From: Falsiroseomonas bella
GTDB lineage: Bacteria; Pseudomonadota; Alphaproteobacteria; Acetobacterales; Acetobacteraceae
Direction of reading: 5' to 3'
DNA length: 64,000 nt
Assembly (NCBI RefSeq): GCF_003173615.1
Contig: NZ_QGNA01000003.1
Span: forward strand, 62,001-126,000
Positions within the stretch are counted from its first letter, which is position 1, and the number at the start of each line of letters is the position of its first letter. The translations under genes and the position numbers were made by a program. Shown piece after piece: positions 61,686-64,000 of the stretch. The notes under the pieces are model-generated. The model worked only from the letters and a program-made list of their open reading frames with translations. It was not told the origin of the DNA and did not search any database.

Positions 61686-62354
61686 TCAGGCGCCCCAGGC
61701 GGTCTTCAGGCGCGTGAATTCCAGCCGGTAAGTGCCGCGCTGCGGCGCGGCGATCGCGCCGGCCGCACGCAATTCGGCATCGGGGAACAGCGGGGCGAGC
61801 GCCTCGGCATCCGTGGCTTCGGCCAGGATGATCCAGGCGGGCGGGGCGGCAATGTCGTTGCGGCCCTGCTTCTCCGCGCTGTCCACGTTGCTCGCCGCGT
61901 CGTCGGTGATGAGCAGATGCGCGCCCGTCACGCGCGCGGCCGTCGCGGCCTTCGCGACCAGCGCCGCGAAGGTGGAGATTGCACCCGGCGCTGCATCGAA
62001 GCGCAGCGTCAGCATCACGCCGCCCGGCCCCACGCCGTGGCTCGCCAGCACGCGCGCCAGGCCGCGCGAGGTGTCCCGGAACCCCTGCGTGGCGCGCTTC
62101 GTCCAGGCCGTCGGCGCGTTCAGCCGGTTCGCGTAGTCCTGGCCCTGCAGCACCTGCATCGTGTCGGCTTCGTAGAGCGTGAAGAATTCCGGATGCGTCG
62201 TGGCATCCACGGCGCTGAACCGGCGCCCACGGCGGAAGCCGGGGATGCCGACGCGCTCGGCCATGTGTTCGTGCAGGTGCCAGGCGTAGAACTCCGCCCG
62301 GCCTTCCGGCGTCACGCCGTTCCAGATCGCCACCGCGGCTTCACCTGCGAGCAT
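61686..62354 (-). CDS. Hypothetical protein with duplicated ferredoxin-like (EthD-type) barrel
   Basis: A 222-residue protein. The first half (AVAIWNGVTPEGRAEFYAWHLHEHMAERVGIPGFRRGRRF) has the Y-W-H-x-H-E-H pattern of dimeric alpha-beta-barrel EthD/DUF-type proteins, and the second half (GVMLTLRFDAAPGAISTFAALV) looks like a divergent copy. The ATG at 62354 follows GGAGAAAG. It lies 14 bases after the stop of the SDR gene on the same strand, so it is co-transcribed with the SDR and the NMT1-type binding protein. Function is unknown; stabilisation or breakdown of a small organic molecule is possible. Confidence 0.65.
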   Translation of the reverse strand: MLAGEAAVAIWNGVTPEGRAEFYAWHLHEHMAERVGIPGFRRGRRFSAVDATTHPEFFTLYEADTMQVLQGQDYANRLNAPTAWTKRATQGFRDTSRGLARVLASHGVGPGGVMLTLRFDAAPGAISTFAALVAKAATAARVTGAHLLITDDAASNVDSAEKQGRNDIAAPPAWIILAEATDAEALAPLFPDAELRAAGAIAAPQRGTYRLEFTRLKTAWGA

Positions 62355-62368
62355 TCTTTCTCCGTGCC

Positions 62369-63085
62369 TCAATCATGCAACCGGCCGCCCGAGAGATCGA
62401 AGACGGCGCCAGTCGAAAAGCTGCAATCGGGGCCGCAGAGGAAGCTCACCATCGCGGCGACCTCCGCGGCCTCCGCGAAGCGGCCCATCGGGATGCGGCG
62501 CAGCTTGTCGGCGCGCTGCGCGGGATCGAGCGTGGTTTCCATGGCCGTGCGCACCACGGTCGGCGCGATGGCGTTGACCAGGATGCCCTCGGTCGCGAGC
62601 TCCTTGCCCAGCACCTTCGCCAGCGCCATCAGCCCGGCCTTGGAGGCCGCATAGGCACCCGCCATCGCACTGCCTTCCTTGCCCACCGCCGAGCCCATCA
62701 GCACGATGCGCCCGCGATCCGGCATCGGGTTGCGCAGCATCGCCGGGATCACCGCGCCGGTCGTGGCGAAGCCGGAGAGCAGGTTCGTCTCCAGCACCCG
62801 CCGCGTCTCCGCCAGCGGCACGTCCCAGCTGCGCGCCACGGGCCCGAGGATGCCGGCATTCACCACGAGCGCGCGGATCGGGCCGAGCCGCGCCAGCGTC
62901 TCCGCCGTGGCCTTTGCGCAGGCGGTGTCGTCGGTCACGTCCACGGCCAGCGCCAGATCCGCGCGCGGAGCATCCTGCGACAGATCCCAGGACGCCACGC
63001 GGTAGCCGTCGCGGGCGAGGCGCTCCGTGACGGCGCGGCCGATCCCGCCCGCGCCGCCCGTGACGACCGCCGCGCCGCGACTCAC
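62369..63085 (-). CDS. Short-chain dehydrogenase/reductase (SDR)
   Basis: A 238-residue oxidoreductase with nucleotide-binding GGAGGIGRAV (residues 10-19), NAGILGP, the catalytic Ser in VLMGSAVGKEGS and Y-x3-K in AYAASKAG. The C-terminal FLCGPDCSFSTGAVFDLSGG is classical. The GTG start overlaps the upstream binding-protein stop (GTGA). It is part of a three-gene unit with an importer receptor and a barrel protein; the substrate is unknown. Confidence 0.88.
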   Translation of the reverse strand: MSRGAAVVTGGAGGIGRAVTERLARDGYRVASWDLSQDAPRADLALAVDVTDDTACAKATAETLARLGPIRALVVNAGILGPVARSWDVPLAETRRVLETNLLSGFATTGAVIPAMLRNPMPDRGRIVLMGSAVGKEGSAMAGAYAASKAGLMALAKVLGKELATEGILVNAIAPTVVRTAMETTLDPAQRADKLRRIPMGRFAEAAEVAAMVSFLCGPDCSFSTGAVFDLSGGRLHD

Positions 63086-64000
63086 TGCGGCAGGAAGGCG
63101 TTGCTGTAGAAGGCGTCCGCAGGCAATTCCGTGCGCAGGTCCTGGAACTCGCGCATCAGGTTCAGCGTCTCGGCCCAGTCCTGCGGCGCCATCCAGCCGA
63201 TCGGCCGGTCCGCGCCATGCGCGGAGCGCACCAGTTGCAGCCCCGCGCGCAGCTGCGCCAGCGCAAGCTCGCGGTCCATGTCCGGCTTCACCTTCAGCCC
63301 GGCGGCGATCGCCGCTTCCGGCTCGCTCATCCCGGCCTCGAAGGAACGCTGCGTGGCGCGGACGAAGCGACGCACCAGGTCGGGATTGCGCTGGATCGTC
63401 TCGCGCGTCGCGTGGATGGCGAGGCCCATCGTGTTGGCGCCATTGTCGGCATAGAGGATCGAATGAACCGGCAGCCCGCGCTGCGGCAGGATCAGGGCCT
63501 GGTTCTCGACGCCGCCGAGCATGCCGACGGTGCGGTTCTCCAGGGTCGCGACCAGCTTGCCCGCGCCGTCCACGCGCAGGAAGCGCACGGCGTCCGCCGG
63601 CATGTTGTTGGCGCGCAGCATCGCGGGGAACATCACCAGCCCCGCCTCGCCGGTCGTCGCCGCGATGGTGCGCCCGGCGAGGTCACGCATGGTGCGGATG
63701 CCGCTGTCGGCACGCACGATCACCGCGAAGGGCGACTTGTTCATGATGCCCATCACCGCCTGCACCGGGGCGCCACGCGCCACGCCGTTGATGATGGAGG
63801 CGCCGTCCGAAAGCCCGAACATGTCGCCGCCCGAGGCGACGAGCTGCACCGCGCGCGCCGAGCCCTGGCCCTCGCCGATGGTCAGGTCGATCCCCGCCTC
63901 GCGGTAATAGCCACGCTCGACGCCCAGGTAGAAGGGCGTGTGGAAGCCGTAGATCAGCCAGTTCAGCCGGAAGGTCACGCGGTCCTGCGCCGCCGCCGGC
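63082..64000 (-). CDS. NMT1/THI5-type ABC transporter substrate-binding protein (5' truncated by window end)
   Basis: The frame is open to the end of the window, where it reads PAAAQDRVTFRLNWLIYG. The signal peptide and start are therefore beyond base 64000. Features are FHTPFYLGVERGYYREAGIDLTIGEGQGS, then VARGAPVQAVMGIMNKSPFAVIV and GRTIAATTGEAGLVMFPAML. This fold binds pyrimidine precursors, sulfonates, taurine or nitrate; the specificity is not clear. ATPase and permease genes may lie in the flanking sequence. Confidence 0.86.
   Translation of the reverse strand, partial: PAAAQDRVTFRLNWLIYGFHTPFYLGVERGYYREAGIDLTIGEGQGSARAVQLVASGGDMFGLSDGASIINGVARGAPVQAVMGIMNKSPFAVIVRADSGIRTMRDLAGRTIAATTGEAGLVMFPAMLRANNMPADAVRFLRVDGAGKLVATLENRTVGMLGGVENQALILPQRGLPVHSILYADNGANTMGLAIHATRETIQRNPDLVRRFVRATQRSFEAGMSEPEAAIAAGLKVKPDMDRELALAQLRAGLQLVRSAHGADRPIGWMAPQDWAETLNLMREFQDLRTELPADAFYSNAFLPQ

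Overview
The window looks like chromosomal DNA of a high-GC (roughly 70 % by eye) alphaproteobacterium, most probably an Acetobacteraceae/Roseomonas-like member of the Rhodospirillales. The housekeeping run trpE - ppiD - tpiA - secG - pyrG (53.4-59.9 kb), the many periplasmic binding proteins with twin-arginine-like leaders, and the abundance of carboxylate, amino-acid and peptide uptake genes support this. No rRNA, tRNA, CRISPR, insertion sequence or phage gene was seen.

Layout. 0-10.9 kb: the 3' end of a giant secreted RTX/tandem-95 adhesin. 11-13.7 kb: a GltS-type symporter followed by a TAXI-family binding protein. 13.9-20.1 kb: a complete LivHMGF branched-chain-type ABC importer with its binding protein, plus an SDR and a metallo-beta-lactamase (MBL) hydrolase. 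20.1-31.4 kb: a PuuE/polysaccharide-deacetylase-type amide hydrolase, then on the other strand a phosphonate monoester hydrolase/sulfatase-fold enzyme, two tandem paralogous peptide-type binding proteins, the DppDFBC-type transporter and a nucleotide-pyrophosphatase-type phosphodiesterase. 31.5-37.9 kb: a DadA-like oxidase, an acyl-carrier-like protein lacking the modifiable serine, an L-idonate-type dehydrogenase, an HlyD-type membrane pair, a DHDPS-family aldolase and a LysR regulator. 38.1-42.0 kb: a C5-dicarboxylate (itaconate/mesaconate/citramalate) CoA cassette with its own Bug-type receptor.

42.0-53.3 kb is the most interesting part. A cyanuric-acid-amidohydrolase/barbiturase-family ring-opening enzyme, a three-subunit molybdenum hydroxylase, a nucleoside 2-deoxyribosyltransferase and an allophanate-hydrolase-type amidase lie together. 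The amidase is interrupted by an in-frame TAA followed directly by ATG, and its C-terminal domain is encoded as a separate overlapping gene. Together they suggest degradation of a pyrimidine- or triazine-like N-heterocycle. A FAD monooxygenase, an NAD-epimerase, a DHDPS-family protein and an MBL hydrolase are adjacent on the minus strand.

53.4-60.4 kb is core metabolism. 60.4-61.5 kb encodes a second, compact RTX protein with a classical type I secretion C-terminus. 61.7-64 kb holds a small catabolic operon (barrel protein, SDR, NMT1-type binding protein) that runs off the window. Most operons are tightly packed, with ATGA/GTGA overlaps. Explicit regulatory signals are few; the clearest is a T-N11-A LysR box upstream of the C5-dicarboxylate cassette.
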